Below, piece by piece: positions 54,096 through 64,000 of a DNA stretch of 64,000 nucleotides. Under the pieces are notes generated by a model. The model was not told where the DNA came from, searched no databases, and saw only the letters and a program-made list of their open reading frames with translations. The stretch's first letter is position 1, and the number at the start of each line of letters is the position of its first letter. Origin of the DNA: Dimorphilus gyrociliatus (taxonomy: Eukaryota; Annelida; Polychaeta; Dinophilidae); the NCBI GenBank assembly GCA_904063045.1, contig CAJFCJ010000006.1:2470946-2534945 (forward strand), written 5' to 3'. Position numbers and translations under genes: made by a program.

Positions 54096-57000
54096 CTACT
54101 TGAAACACTTTAAAACAGTATCACTTATAGTGTGAATAAGCTTGTTGTTTGAATCTAAATAGCTTCGTATCCCTAACCTTAATCTCTTTTTTGACTTTTT
54201 TAAAGTTTTCATTGTTAAATCCCATAACTTAGTTTGATCTCTGAACATATATAACTCTCTAATGTCGCCAGTAAAATCGAAGAAATCTCTCTGTAGTGGT
54301 ATTAAAAAGAAACTGATATCATCACTGAAATTAATAAAAAAGGAACAGCAAGACTGTTAACTTACTGCATCATCTCCAGATAATTCAACAGCGAGATGAT
54401 CCTGATTATCCTGTAGATTTATCTTAAATTTCATTCTGACCTGAAGAAAAGGTGGACTGAGATCTTCTTCTGCAAAAAGAGAAATTTTAAAAAAGATTTA
54501 AACTTGTAAAAGAGAATTTACTTTCGTGATTTACACAGATTTTGAAACAGCTTGGACACATTAAAGATACAAAATCATTCTCTTCCATTTTGTCCCTAAA
54601 AAAAATCACTTAAAGGGAATAAACGATAGAATATTAAGAACCAACTTTTCCCAACTTAGAAACATATTTTCAATTGAATTATTCGGAATGATACAATCTT
54701 CGGCAGGGTTTATGAGACCTTCTCTATTCGAGGTGAAAGTTAAGATATTAATAAAGCAAAACAGTTTTAATATTTTAATAATTTACTCGTGTGAACAAAT
54801 GTTACAATATAATTGTATAAATTGATGATTTTCGATGCTTGTAAAACTTGAAATGTAGGCCTCAATTTTACAAATTCCAGGTTGTCTGTCACTTTTTTTC
54901 AACTTTTTCAAACTTATAAAACTTCCATCGTGTCTAATTTCTATCAAAAGAGAAGAAAAAAAAATACTCTCTTTTTTGTATGATTAGGCAAAAATGTAAT
55001 TCACCAGTGTCGACATCTTGAGTTAGGAGAATTCGGTCTTCCTCATCTTCTTCTACAATCGTTTTGTTATTGCTATTGTTAGCATTGTCAGAGGGTTTTA
55101 CAGTAACAAGCCTTTGAAACATTTTAATAATCGATACCCTTGGATCATCATCGTTTAAAACCCGAATATCTCTATTGAAACCTTTTCCATTTCCGTGGAC
55201 ACAAATTTCATAATAATCAATTTCTGCTTTCTTTCGTATATCCGCATTAGTGACTTCGATATACTCACCAAGCTGAAATAAAGTATCTTATCATCTCTGT
55301 ATAATATTGAAGTAATCTTGTACATTACCTTTATTTTACACGCTTTTTCGGCGTGTTCATCATAGACGAAAATGTAGTGTAGATATTCTTCATCGGGGCA
55401 AATTGAATTATTTATCTCCTCAACCTCATCCTCTTTAACTTTTGCCTTAGAGAATCTGAATTAAATAAGCAAATAAATGTGAAATTTTAATTTGATTTTC
55501 TTTAATATTATACTTTAAACCCTTAGTTCCATCCCAAGCCACTAAAACGCAACAAAATTTTTTGTTTGATAATCTTTCCGCAATATTTGGTGAATACATT
55601 TTTCCTATAAGCTACAATTAAAGAATTTAATATTAAAATAAAAGAAATGCATAGAAACTGCAAAATAATAAACCTGACAAACGAAATCAGTATAGCATCG
55701 ATGACTTATAGTTCCAAAATTATCTCCTTTAACCTTTCCTCTGCTTTCGTATAGACTGCCAATATTTCTTTTAAGAACCTCAATACTACTAGCATCGTCA
55801 TCATTGAGGTATATATATTTTTCATTCTTTTCACTTTTTGCGCATAGTTCAAAGGTGAGATTAGACAAACAAACAAAATCTCCAACCTATGGAAATTTTT
55901 ATATAGCTTTTTATAGAATAGATTTTAAATTTAAATAGAGAACTTTAATATGCTTCATCTGATCTTGAAATTTTTGATGTATATATAGATCATACGATCT
56001 ATTCCAAACTAGGGCAAGTAAGGGTGATATAGACTTCGTACAATCTATATAGTCAGTCAAAGGCGAATTTTTTAAGTGTCTGCAAATATAAAACTTATAT
56101 ATTAATATATAATAGCGAAGATGACATTCATTAATAATACTTTATAGTAAAGAGTAACATACAATTGAGCTTTAGTTCCATCCCATATCTTCAATAAAAA
56201 TTCACTTCCCCTTTCAATTATAGCTAAAATTTTACATCTCAAAGTAAACGGGAAATTTTCAGTCGCCAGATCGCTTATTGCAAATTCTACAGATGTTTTT
56301 AAACCGCTTGAATTTATACTAGGTTTTTTACTCTCCCAAAATTTTCTTAATTCAGTTATCTACATTAACAAACGGTGAAGTAAACGTGATCAAAAAGCTA
56401 TACACTGTATATATATATATATACATATATAATGTATATACTGTATATGTAGTAAAAATTAATTCTTACATATTTTATATATGGTCGTTTGTATTTAAAC
56501 TTTTTCCTTCCATAAGTCAAGGGAGAGAGCGAAGAATTTACGTCACCAGAAAATTTCGCCCAAGCAGCTCCAACACTGTCAGATGCAACACATTGCAATT
56601 TTTCGTTAAATAACTTGCACTGAAATAGAACAAGACGTATTAAATATAAATATTTGAGTATATGTACATACCTCCATCCGCTTAATTATAAGTATCTCTC
56701 CTTCTTTATTTGGAAAAGGGAAATCAGCTTCATTTTGACTAAATAAAGTTACGCCTAGACGTCTATCCGATCCTGATGTATCAATCAATTTGAGAAAGAA
56801 CTTGTACTCTGTTTAGAAAATAGTTCATTTATAATAACATTTGGATGAATAAGAAATTCTTACTATCATTTTTTAATGATTTAACACAATCCGAGAAAAC
56901 AATTATTCCACAGATATTATATTTCGGTCCGCAAGGTTTCAGTTGACTAATTGGAACAAAGACATCTTCCGATAGTGACTATTTAATAATATAATATACA

Positions 57001-57631
57001 TGTTATGTTATTGTATTGTGTATTATAGCTAATTCTATATAAGGAAAATATATAAAGTGCATACGAATTTAAAATATATATACCTGAACTTCGGAGATAA
57101 ATACCCAAACTTCTGTCAAGTTTGGCGGTACATTGTTAGTTTCCAGTTTGTATTCATGTGGGCTGTTGACATTAGCTGAAGCATTTATTAATGCTTTATT
57201 GAAGATAAGAACGTCCTAAAAATTATAAAATTTTTCATTATATCAATTTCATATAGGCGAAAGGAACCTTAGGTTCGATAGCATCTAGTATTCTGCTGTA
57301 TTCTTTCGTCAGAAAACATTCTATCATCTGATCTTCATTATCAGGATCGTTTAATATTATTTTCTTCCAATCGAACTTTTTAGTATGTGAGAAAGCTTCT
57401 TTAATTTCTCCCTGAGAGAGAGAAAAATATTAAATGCCATTGGAAATTTAAAACAAGTATATTTTATTTTTTTTTGTTTACCACTATCCATTTACTTTCA
57501 TATTCTTCGCCCACTTTCAGATCGTTGATTTTAATTATTTCAATATTCTTTTTATTTATAAGAAATTGTCTTGCGCTCTCTAACGGATTAGCTGTTTGGA
57601 AAATTTGAATTTTCTCTCTAATTCCAGTCAT
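54096..57631 (-). CDS. POT1: Protection of telomeres 1 (POT1) homologue with extra OB-like regions
   Basis: POT1 binds the single-stranded telomere 3' overhang through OB folds within shelterin. The ATG at 57631 begins MTGIREKIQIF. Order of regions: (a) an N-terminal OB-like block of about 150 residues (INDLKVGEEYESKWIVGEIK, IILNDPDNEDQMIECFLTEY); (b) the POT1 OB1 (FVPISQLKPCGPKYNICGII, FLKLIDTSGSDRRLGVTLFS, then a GEILIIKRMEV strand); (c) an OB2-like block with LLKIWDGTKAQL and HIKVGDFVCLSN; (d) a second such block with CCVLVAWDGTKGLK, IFVYDEHAEKACKIKV and GNGKGFNRDIRVLNDDD, the best match to human OB2; (e) a C-terminal part with MCPSCFKICVNHE, which may bind zinc. It has about 15 exons and short introns. 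Human POT1 has only one block each of types b and c/d before its C-terminal half. Confidence 0.82.
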
Positions 57632-57968
57632 CTTCCAAATATTGAATTATCGCTCAGAGGTAAGCTGCTCTTATGCGCGGGAAAAATGTGTTCCCTTTTC
57701 GAAACAAATGTTTTAGTAAACAAAATTCTTTTTAAAGGACTAAATAACAATATTTATTAAAATCTTAAATTTAAACATATCGAAAAAGTGCATTTTGATT
57801 TATATTATTAAAGAGAACGATAAAAGGTCGAGTTGTGTTTTAAAAAGTCATGAAACAATTTCCCTTGAGGGTGACAGCCAAAATATATACTTTCCTAGCA
57901 ACATGTATAAATAATTGAGACCAATATAAGTATTTCACAACATTGAGAGTATTCAGTAATATTCTGAG
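57632..57968. other. Intergenic between DNAJC22 (3') and POT1 (5')
   Basis: 337 bp. No exon seen. It holds the POT1 upstream region and the DNAJC22 3' UTR. Confidence 0.45.
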
Positions 57969-59630
57969 CTAGGAGCTATGTCTCTTTCTGATATTTGAAA
58001 GAGTTTCATACGCCTTTTGAATTTCCATGAATTTGGTTGTTGCTCTTTCCTTTTCTTTCTGATCTAAGTGTTTATCAGGATGCCATTTTCTAACCAAACT
58101 ACGATAAGCAGCTGATATTTCCTTATTACTTGCGTTATCATCTAATTCAAGAACCTAAAACATATCGGCAAAATGTATAAAAATGCATATATTTAAAATA
58201 TAATTTGAATTAATTACACTATAAGCGTTAGCTTCTCCTTCAGGATCAAGCTGAATTTGTAACATTTTCCACATTTCTACCCAGCCATGTTCCTTTGAGA
58301 ATAATTAATAAAATTATACAAACAAATTTTTATCAATAGATACCGTACTTGATAAGTATTGTATAACTCTTGTAAGGTACTCTTTGTATCTTTCCAAGCA
58401 GGTGATGTAAAGAAATTGTGTAGTGCATCCTTAAGTAGAATTTTTTCACCGTCCTTTGTTTCAACTGTTGCGTTCTGATATCTATAAAATATAATTGAAA
58501 CATCATATATATATATCTATATATTCATATATATTTACGGTACATTCCCTTAATAGAACAATTATTATGAAATGAAGGTTATCTTATAGATGTACTAATT
58601 ATTTTACTTTGAGATTTCCTTTGATAATAATAATGAAACATTTTTTTTAGTTATATATTTCTTAAAATTTTACTTACAAAGCTAATGTTAAAAATAATGA
58701 GTATATTGCCATAATAATGAACATTATAGAAAGAGCTTTCGCACAATGGGCTCTTTTTAATCCAATAGGCTTCCATGATTTACCTTTCCAATTAGATAAT
58801 ACTGCACAGAGTAGAATAGGATATCTAGAAAAGAATACAAGTTTTTCTTAGTTTTCTATAATATAGATTTAGAACATACGCTGATGAGTAGTCAAAGAGA
58901 AAAAATACAGATCCACCGTAAGCTCCAATTAAACACCATTTAAATGAAATTCTTTCCATACCAATATTTCCAATTAAAGAAACAGCTAAAACGTATAATA
59001 AAATGAGATTCTTATAAGTTTAAGGTAAATTTTAAAAATAAAAGTAATATCACCTAAAGCAATACCGAATGGTACAAAAATCCAACCAACAAATATTCTA
59101 GTTATAACAAGGAATGTACTGTTTTGTTCGTAAATTTCGACTGGAAAAATTGAAAAGAATAACGTTTGTAAATAGTAGCCAAATAGAATTTCAGCACAAA
59201 ATCTTAAGAGGCTGAACTTTGGTGCGGTTCTACATCTTTGAATTGCTTTTAGTTTGTCTACATATTCAGAAGTGAGATTTGATTCTTCAACATAGTCACT
59301 TATTTTTAAAATATGTCTGAAGTATTCAATACCAAAAGCTCCGAATGTAAACCACATAAGTAAAGCATGTCTATAACGGCCTAAATAAATGAGATGTAAG
59401 GCTATGGTCCCTCCAAAAAACCATAAAACGTAAGCTATTAATAAACTCTTTTTTCCTTCTTTGATCTTTCCACTATCTTCATTATTTCCATTAAATGTCT
59501 TTTTATTCTTTAAAAAGAAACAATTTTTAAGATAAAAACCCTTCTATCTAAGAAATTAAAAGAACATTCATTACGATCTATTTATTTCTTACTTTTTTAA
59601 TTTGTTGAGTTGATATTGAATCACTCATCT
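57969..59630 (-). CDS. DNAJC22: DNAJC22 (Wurst) multipass J-domain protein
   Basis: DNAJC22/Wurst is a membrane J-domain protein implicated in clathrin-mediated endocytosis and tracheal clearance in Drosophila. The ATG at 59630 gives a short Gln/Lys start, then the TM2-like region (SLLIAYVLWFFGGTIALHLI, YLGRYRHALLMWFTFGAFG) and several further membrane segments through about 58680. The J domain is at the C-terminus: VLELDDNASNKEISAAYRSL, the catalytic HPD in VRKWHPDKHLDQKE, and IQKAYETLS, ending at 57969. This topology, a C-terminal J domain after multiple membrane spans, is specific to the family. About seven exons, with introns of 40-190 bp. HPD is intact, so coupling to Hsc70 is likely. 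Confidence 0.93.
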
Positions 59631-60900
59631 TGTTTTCAATAATTATATTTTTGCTTTGTTGTAATTAAAGCATCCTACACAAGAATTAAAAAAACGAAGG
59701 TACTATTTTCTAGTTTTCGTCTGCTTGAAAATTGATTAACAAGTTGTTCAAGCTCGTAGAATACAACTAAGGACTAGATGGCGTGAACATAATCATTTTG
59801 AGTTTTATAATTTTTCGTTATAAAACTATTATTAACATAATTTTAAAAATTAAATCTACATCTTTCATAAATATTTGAAAGTAATTAAATTTCTATAATT
59901 AACTTTTATTTAGAAATTTAAGGACGATAATATAAGTCTTTTCAGATATAGGTCCATTTTTTTTTCTCTCAACCGATCTCAATTTTTCCTGAATGTTAAA
60001 CGATCTATAAATCGAAATCGATTTTTTAAAAAAATCAAGTATACTGTAAAAATTCGTATCTTCTTTCTAAAAATAGAATAACTAAGATCCCTAATTCATA
60101 GAAAAGCAAGGCTAAGTTACACATAATTAAATAGAACGATCTAGAATATACTGTATATATTCAGTACATATATTAGTGATTAATAACTTGTTGCATTATT
60201 GAAACCAAGAAGAAGTTTGAATTTAATAAATTGAATGTTTAGTTAATTACAAAATGCATATTTTTATCATAATATTCGATAATCTTTTGTTCTAATTGAA
60301 AATTGTTTATGTTTTATTTTCACATTAAAATTGTTATTTACTTTCGTTTTTGAATAAATATTATTGATTTTTGGATATAAATATTAACGAATTATATTAA
60401 GACAAAAATTAAATTCGATTTATTATATTAGTGTATATACCTAATTTTATAATAGAAAAGTTATTTTTTCTTCTTGCTTGACAACGACCTAAAGAGAGCT
60501 CTATCGATTGTTATAGGTTGAACTTAATAGAAAGTATAGAACATAGCCAGTGAACTACTAAAAAACTCTTTTATTTTACATATATTAATATTTGAATACA
60601 TAGAACATTCAAATTAGAATCTAGTTAGCTGCAATTATTTACTATAACAACAAATATAATGTTACTTTAAGGCATACAGAGGATAAAATATCATTCATTA
60701 TCTGTCATGTAAGATAAAACTATATGTAGAAACTTTCCCCTTCTGTGGGAGATGTAATAAAATCTATTATGATGATTTTAAATAATAATAGCAAAGGCTT
60801 AGAGGTTTTTATTTGTAGTTTACCTATCGTTAAAAATAACGATAACAGTAAAATTTTATAGTTATACTATATTGACAAAAAATGTATCTAACCTTTCTAC

Positions 60901-60924
60901 CTCTCTCTCTCTCTCTTTAGAGCC

Positions 60925-60961
<37 letters not shown>

Positions 60962-60979
60962 ATATATATATATATATAT
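60901..60979. repeat. Compound (CT)n / (TA)n microsatellite
   Basis: CT repeat at 60901-60917 followed by TA repeats at 60929-60958 and 60960-60979, broken by a single G. Read directly. Confidence 0.95.
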
Positions 60980-61196
60980 GCATTAGGAGGAGTACGTCTA
61001 ATTTACCCATGATGGAAGATTGATGTAATTATTGATTTGATATTTTGTATGGAAATAAACAGACTATCTTATTAACACATATAATTATTTAGCTATGAAA
61101 ATAAAACGAAACAAAACCATACAAATATAAACTATCTTGATCAATCTCAACTATTTGCTATTCAAAGAGAAGGTCGTTTGATCACGTGGAAAAAAA

Positions 61197-61228
61197 TCTC
61201 TCTCTGTCTCTCTCTGTCTCTCTCTCCT
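61197..61228. repeat. (TCTCTCTG)n-type microsatellite
   Basis: About 32 bp of CT dinucleotides with two regularly spaced G interruptions 10 bp apart. Confidence 0.9.
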
Positions 61229-62079
61229 TTAGTATTAACAACTAAGAGAGGAAAAAACTTATGGTAAGGAAATAAGATATAAATAAGAAATTATTATTAA
61301 AACTGTAAAAAAAAAGTAAATAAAAGTTTATAATACGATAGCACTCGTTGCTACAGATAAATAAATATTATATTATAATATATTGGTGTTATTATTTTAT
61401 ATAGGATATAAAGAATTTTCAGGGTTATGCAGAAGGGGATTGACATTAACTTTATGATATCTGCCTATAGAAATCTATATTTAAATACATATTAATTTTT
61501 CTTAATAGACAATTTGTATTTTTTTATAGTTTATATTTGCATTTGTTTGTTTATCCTCAAAATTCTTTTGTTGCTTTAATGATAAATTCTCTCAAGTAAG
61601 GCATTTAGAACTCATTGATAAGTAATTTAAATATGAACGCACAAGGAAAGGTAGGTGGCGTAAACAAATGGATTTATTTTAGCTTTTTTTAATGTTCTTT
61701 TACATTTTTTTACATTTTTTGGCACAAGATAAAAGTTTTATATCATAAATAATCATATTACTCAATATAGTTTACGGTAAATAATATTATATCATCTAAA
61801 TTTTAAAAGATGGAGGACGATAATATGAGTTCTTTGAGTATTAAAATTACTATTTACTTTTTTATCAGTGTACATTGTAATTTTTTTTATTTTTATGTTT
61901 ATCGAACATTATTTTTAAGAGGAATATGGATTTTGCTTTTATTTGGAACATAATGTTTATTTACTAGCAAAACCATTCATAACACTCTTATAAAGAGTAG
62001 GCCTAGATATAATGATAAATAATTCGTGTTTATTGTTATTGCATATGCAGTTTTATAATAGAAATTATTGCGTATAATT

Positions 62080-62486
62080 TTAGTAAAGCAAGACTTTGGG
62101 CTTAATATATTGAGGTCTTTTCACAACGCAAACCAAGTTATATATAGGGCGTCCATGTGTAAAGAAATTTTTATGCTGAAACCAATGACGATTGGCTGGT
62201 GTTTCGATTAAATATCGGTTAAGATATCGTTCTCGATTCGATTTCGGAAAACACGTTAATTTCTATCTGCATAGTGAGCCTGTATATTCGTAAAGTAGTA
62301 GAGTCCTGAATGATTAAATATTTTTAAGTTTGGTTTTTTCTTCCCGCTTAGTCCAGATTTTGGGTTTAAAATTATTGTAATTAGGAAAAATGAATTATAA
62401 CCCACCGGTATGTTTAAATTTATTATTCTATGTGCGTCTTCTTTGTCGATACTCGTCGCTGTATTATGTATTCTCCTGCTTAACAT
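62080..62486 (-). CDS. Candidate small mitochondrial-type protein (87 aa, two exons)
   Basis: Not recognised. ATG 62486 opens MLSRRIHNTATSIDKEDAHR, which looks like a cleavable mitochondrial presequence (Arg-rich, hydroxylated, no acid until residue 14). Exon 1 (62486-62406) ends in phase 0 at CCG/GTGGGT. Exon 2 is taken to start at 62262 after CAGATAG and runs 60 codons to a TAA at 62080-62082: FPKSNRERYLNRYLIETPAN, then RHWFQHKNFFTHGRPIYNL and VVKRPQYIKPKVLLY. The composition (Arg, Tyr, Trp, His, Pro) is far from that of random AT-rich sequence here, which supports coding. The acceptor has a poor pyrimidine tract, so the exon 2 start is the weak point. It resembles in size and charge a mitochondrial ribosomal or respiratory accessory subunit, but no family is claimed. 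Confidence 0.45.
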
Positions 62487-64000
62487 CGGGCGGAACAGCC
62501 TAAACAAATCATTTCTTACTTTAAAGCGTGCAAAAGTGAAAAATCACGCATCCTTTACTGTTTTTTTTTGAATTAAGTATATGAAACATTTATATTTTCA
62601 ATAATGATTTACTTATTTATATTTTCTTACCCTATATAAAATAATGAAGTTTAATTTCTAACTCATGGTTTAATTGACAAAAGCACTGGTTGTATTTTAC
62701 GTAGGCATATACTCTCCTTTCCACTTAACTTGAATTTATTTACAATTTGTTTCTACGAATGTATGCGCCATAATATAAAACATTTGCGTCATTTTTTTTG
62801 TCTTTTTCTCTTCAACCCAATTAAGAAAATCAGGAAGGTTATTGGGATTTTTTGAGCCTAGCAAAGTCGGATTTAGATTAAGTAAGTGTAGTATATATTT
62901 TTTTAATTAATTAAGACATAATGTTGATTTTTAAAAATATTTCTTATAGTATAGTCGATTTGTACATAGTACTTTTTGTTTTTACAGACTGTTACAGTAT
63001 GCTTTTTCTTTAGTAAAAACAATATACAAATAAAGCAGAAGAGATTGTTTAGTTAATTTGGTAAGGAAAATTATATAATTATTAAATATATCGTATGGAA
63101 AAAATTACACGTAAATTCATATGGTTCTCTCTTTTCAGGTAATAACAATATAAAAAAAAGCGACAACACCAGCATTAGATAATCCTTCCAAATATATGAT
63201 ATATAAACAAAAAGTAGTTTAATAAATTGCATTAACCGTTTTCTCTTTCTTATTGTTTGTAAAGGAAAGTTAATTTCAATAAGAAATAATGTAATAAATA
63301 CTTTTCTTTTAATGCTTAAGGGAGGTTTTAACAATATCTTTTCTCTTATTTTTTTTTATTTTGTCTTATCCCTTCTCTTTAAAAAAAGAAAAGATATTAA
63401 ACTTATACATATTTGATATTCATATCGGGAAAATATTCCCTAAGAAAAGGTTTATAAGGATCTTATTAATTTTTACCTAATAAATATTTTACGTAAAAGT
63501 AAGAAACAAATCCTTTTTTCATTTAGTGTCGGGTTATAGTATTCTTTTCTAAATTCAACACTTAACTTTTCATTTCATGTTTTTAATTGAATTTGTATTC
63601 TAGTTTTCCTTTTAAAAATCATAAATCTTTGATTTTAATTGTTAATGAAATATGCTTTAATAAACAAAGAAAAAGGAGAAACTGATAAAATATATTCGTG
63701 GTAAATATGAGGTATCGAGGTCATAGAGAGAATAATCTGCTTTGAAAATTGTGCCAAAAAATTTGCTTCATTAAGAGTGAAATTTATGATAAACAATATG
63801 AAAAGGATTTTATAGGGAACTTGAAAAAAATTTGATAAATTGAATTAATCAAAGAAAAAGACTATTAAAATCCTTTTTAAGTAGGCAAAATAACTTTTTT
63901 GAAAGTAATTATCATTAGAAATATAATATTGTTGTCCAATTAATAAGAAACTTCTAATCTTTATCATGGAAATTTTTCAATAGGCAAGAAATCATACCTC
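62487..64000. other. Right-edge AT-rich region, no secure gene
   Basis: No secure exon. A possible minus-strand terminal exon lies at 62857-62736 (acceptor GCTAG, reading NPNNLPDFLNWVEEKK... to a TAA), but no upstream exon was found to join it. The rest is low-complexity AT-rich sequence. Confidence 0.4.

Larger units (their letters stand above)
59631..62079. other. Gene-poor AT-rich stretch with microsatellites
   Basis: About 2.4 kb without a convincing exon on either strand. It contains (CT)n at 60901-60917, (TA)n at 60929-60979 and a CT-rich repeat with TCTCTCTG units at 61197-61228. No mobile-element termini or coding remnants were recognised. Confidence 0.5.

Noticed and set aside
61810-61953. 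47-codon plus-strand ORF beginning MEDDNMSSLSIK
   Set aside because: Short, Phe/Tyr-rich as expected from AT-rich DNA, with no splice context or neighbouring exon.
62183-62203. CCAAT ... ATTGG inverted pair taken as a promoter element
   Set aside because: It falls inside the protein-like exon (codons for ETPANRHWF) of the candidate small gene, so codon content explains it.
62736-62857. Possible minus-strand terminal exon (NPNNLPDFLNWVEEKK)
   Set aside because: It has a protein-like composition and an acceptor, but no upstream exon or donor in the right phase was found within the window.
63071-63334. 87-codon minus-strand hydrophobic frame near the right edge
   Set aside because: Composition is that of low-complexity AT-rich sequence (Leu, Phe, Ile, Lys). 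No splice sites, family motif or neighbouring exon support it.

Overview
This window is nuclear DNA from a compact, AT-rich animal genome. Most introns are 40-70 bp GT-AG introns, genes sit 40-800 bp apart, and 5' ends are often paired head to head. The gene set (pecanex, HAUS5, SEC62, WDR47, ARMC3, DNAJC22, POT1, CUSTOS, an ERMARD-like gene) is that of a metazoan with a rather complete ancestral repertoire. A small spiralian, for example a miniature annelid, would fit, but this is inference from gene content and architecture. There are no bacterial operons, CRISPR arrays, rRNA genes or recognisable transposons.

Layout. 0-0.3 kb: 5' part of an unknown acidic protein (-). 1.8-8.2 kb: pecanex (-), head to head with SPT6 (+, 8.4-13.3 kb). 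14.1-19.1 kb: three tandem genes (+) for secreted, bacterial-type (SMase C family) sphingomyelinases with a Cys-rich N-terminal domain. 19.8-23.5 kb: CCDC87-like coiled-coil gene (-). 24.0-27.6 kb: unknown membrane protein with a signal peptide (-). 27.7-28.5 kb: CUTC (-). 29.3-32.1 kb: ARMC3 (+). 32.7-33.9 kb: SEC62 (-), divergent from NUDT18 (+, 34.3-35.4 kb). 35.6-37.4 kb: HAUS5 (-), divergent from WDR47 (+, 37.8-45.2 kb), which carries a decayed retrocopy in its first intron and a probable second promoter. 45.4-48.0 kb: ERMARD-like (-). 48.6-51.2 kb: MTHFR (-), divergent from the HOP2/PSMC3IP gene (+, 51.8-53.0 kb). 53.3-54.05 kb: CUSTOS-like (+). 54.1-57.6 kb: POT1 (-) with extra OB-like domains. 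58.0-59.6 kb: DNAJC22 (-). 59.6-64 kb: gene-poor, microsatellite-rich DNA with one probable small mitochondrial-type gene (-, 62.1-62.5 kb).

Functional themes. Most genes are unrelated housekeeping or ciliary/cytoskeletal genes: transcription elongation (SPT6), ER import (SEC62), folate metabolism (MTHFR), spindle (HAUS5), cilium/flagellum candidates (ARMC3, CCDC87-like) and neuronal microtubules (WDR47). The accessory part is the sphingomyelinase array. Its three copies share the same intron, the same exon 1 length, all catalytic residues of the family, a GATA-type motif at nearly the same distance from each start codon, and a 280-bp near-identical tract between the first and third copy that points to gene conversion. 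The POT1 homologue, with an additional N-terminal OB-like region and two WDGTK-containing OB segments, is the other main novelty.
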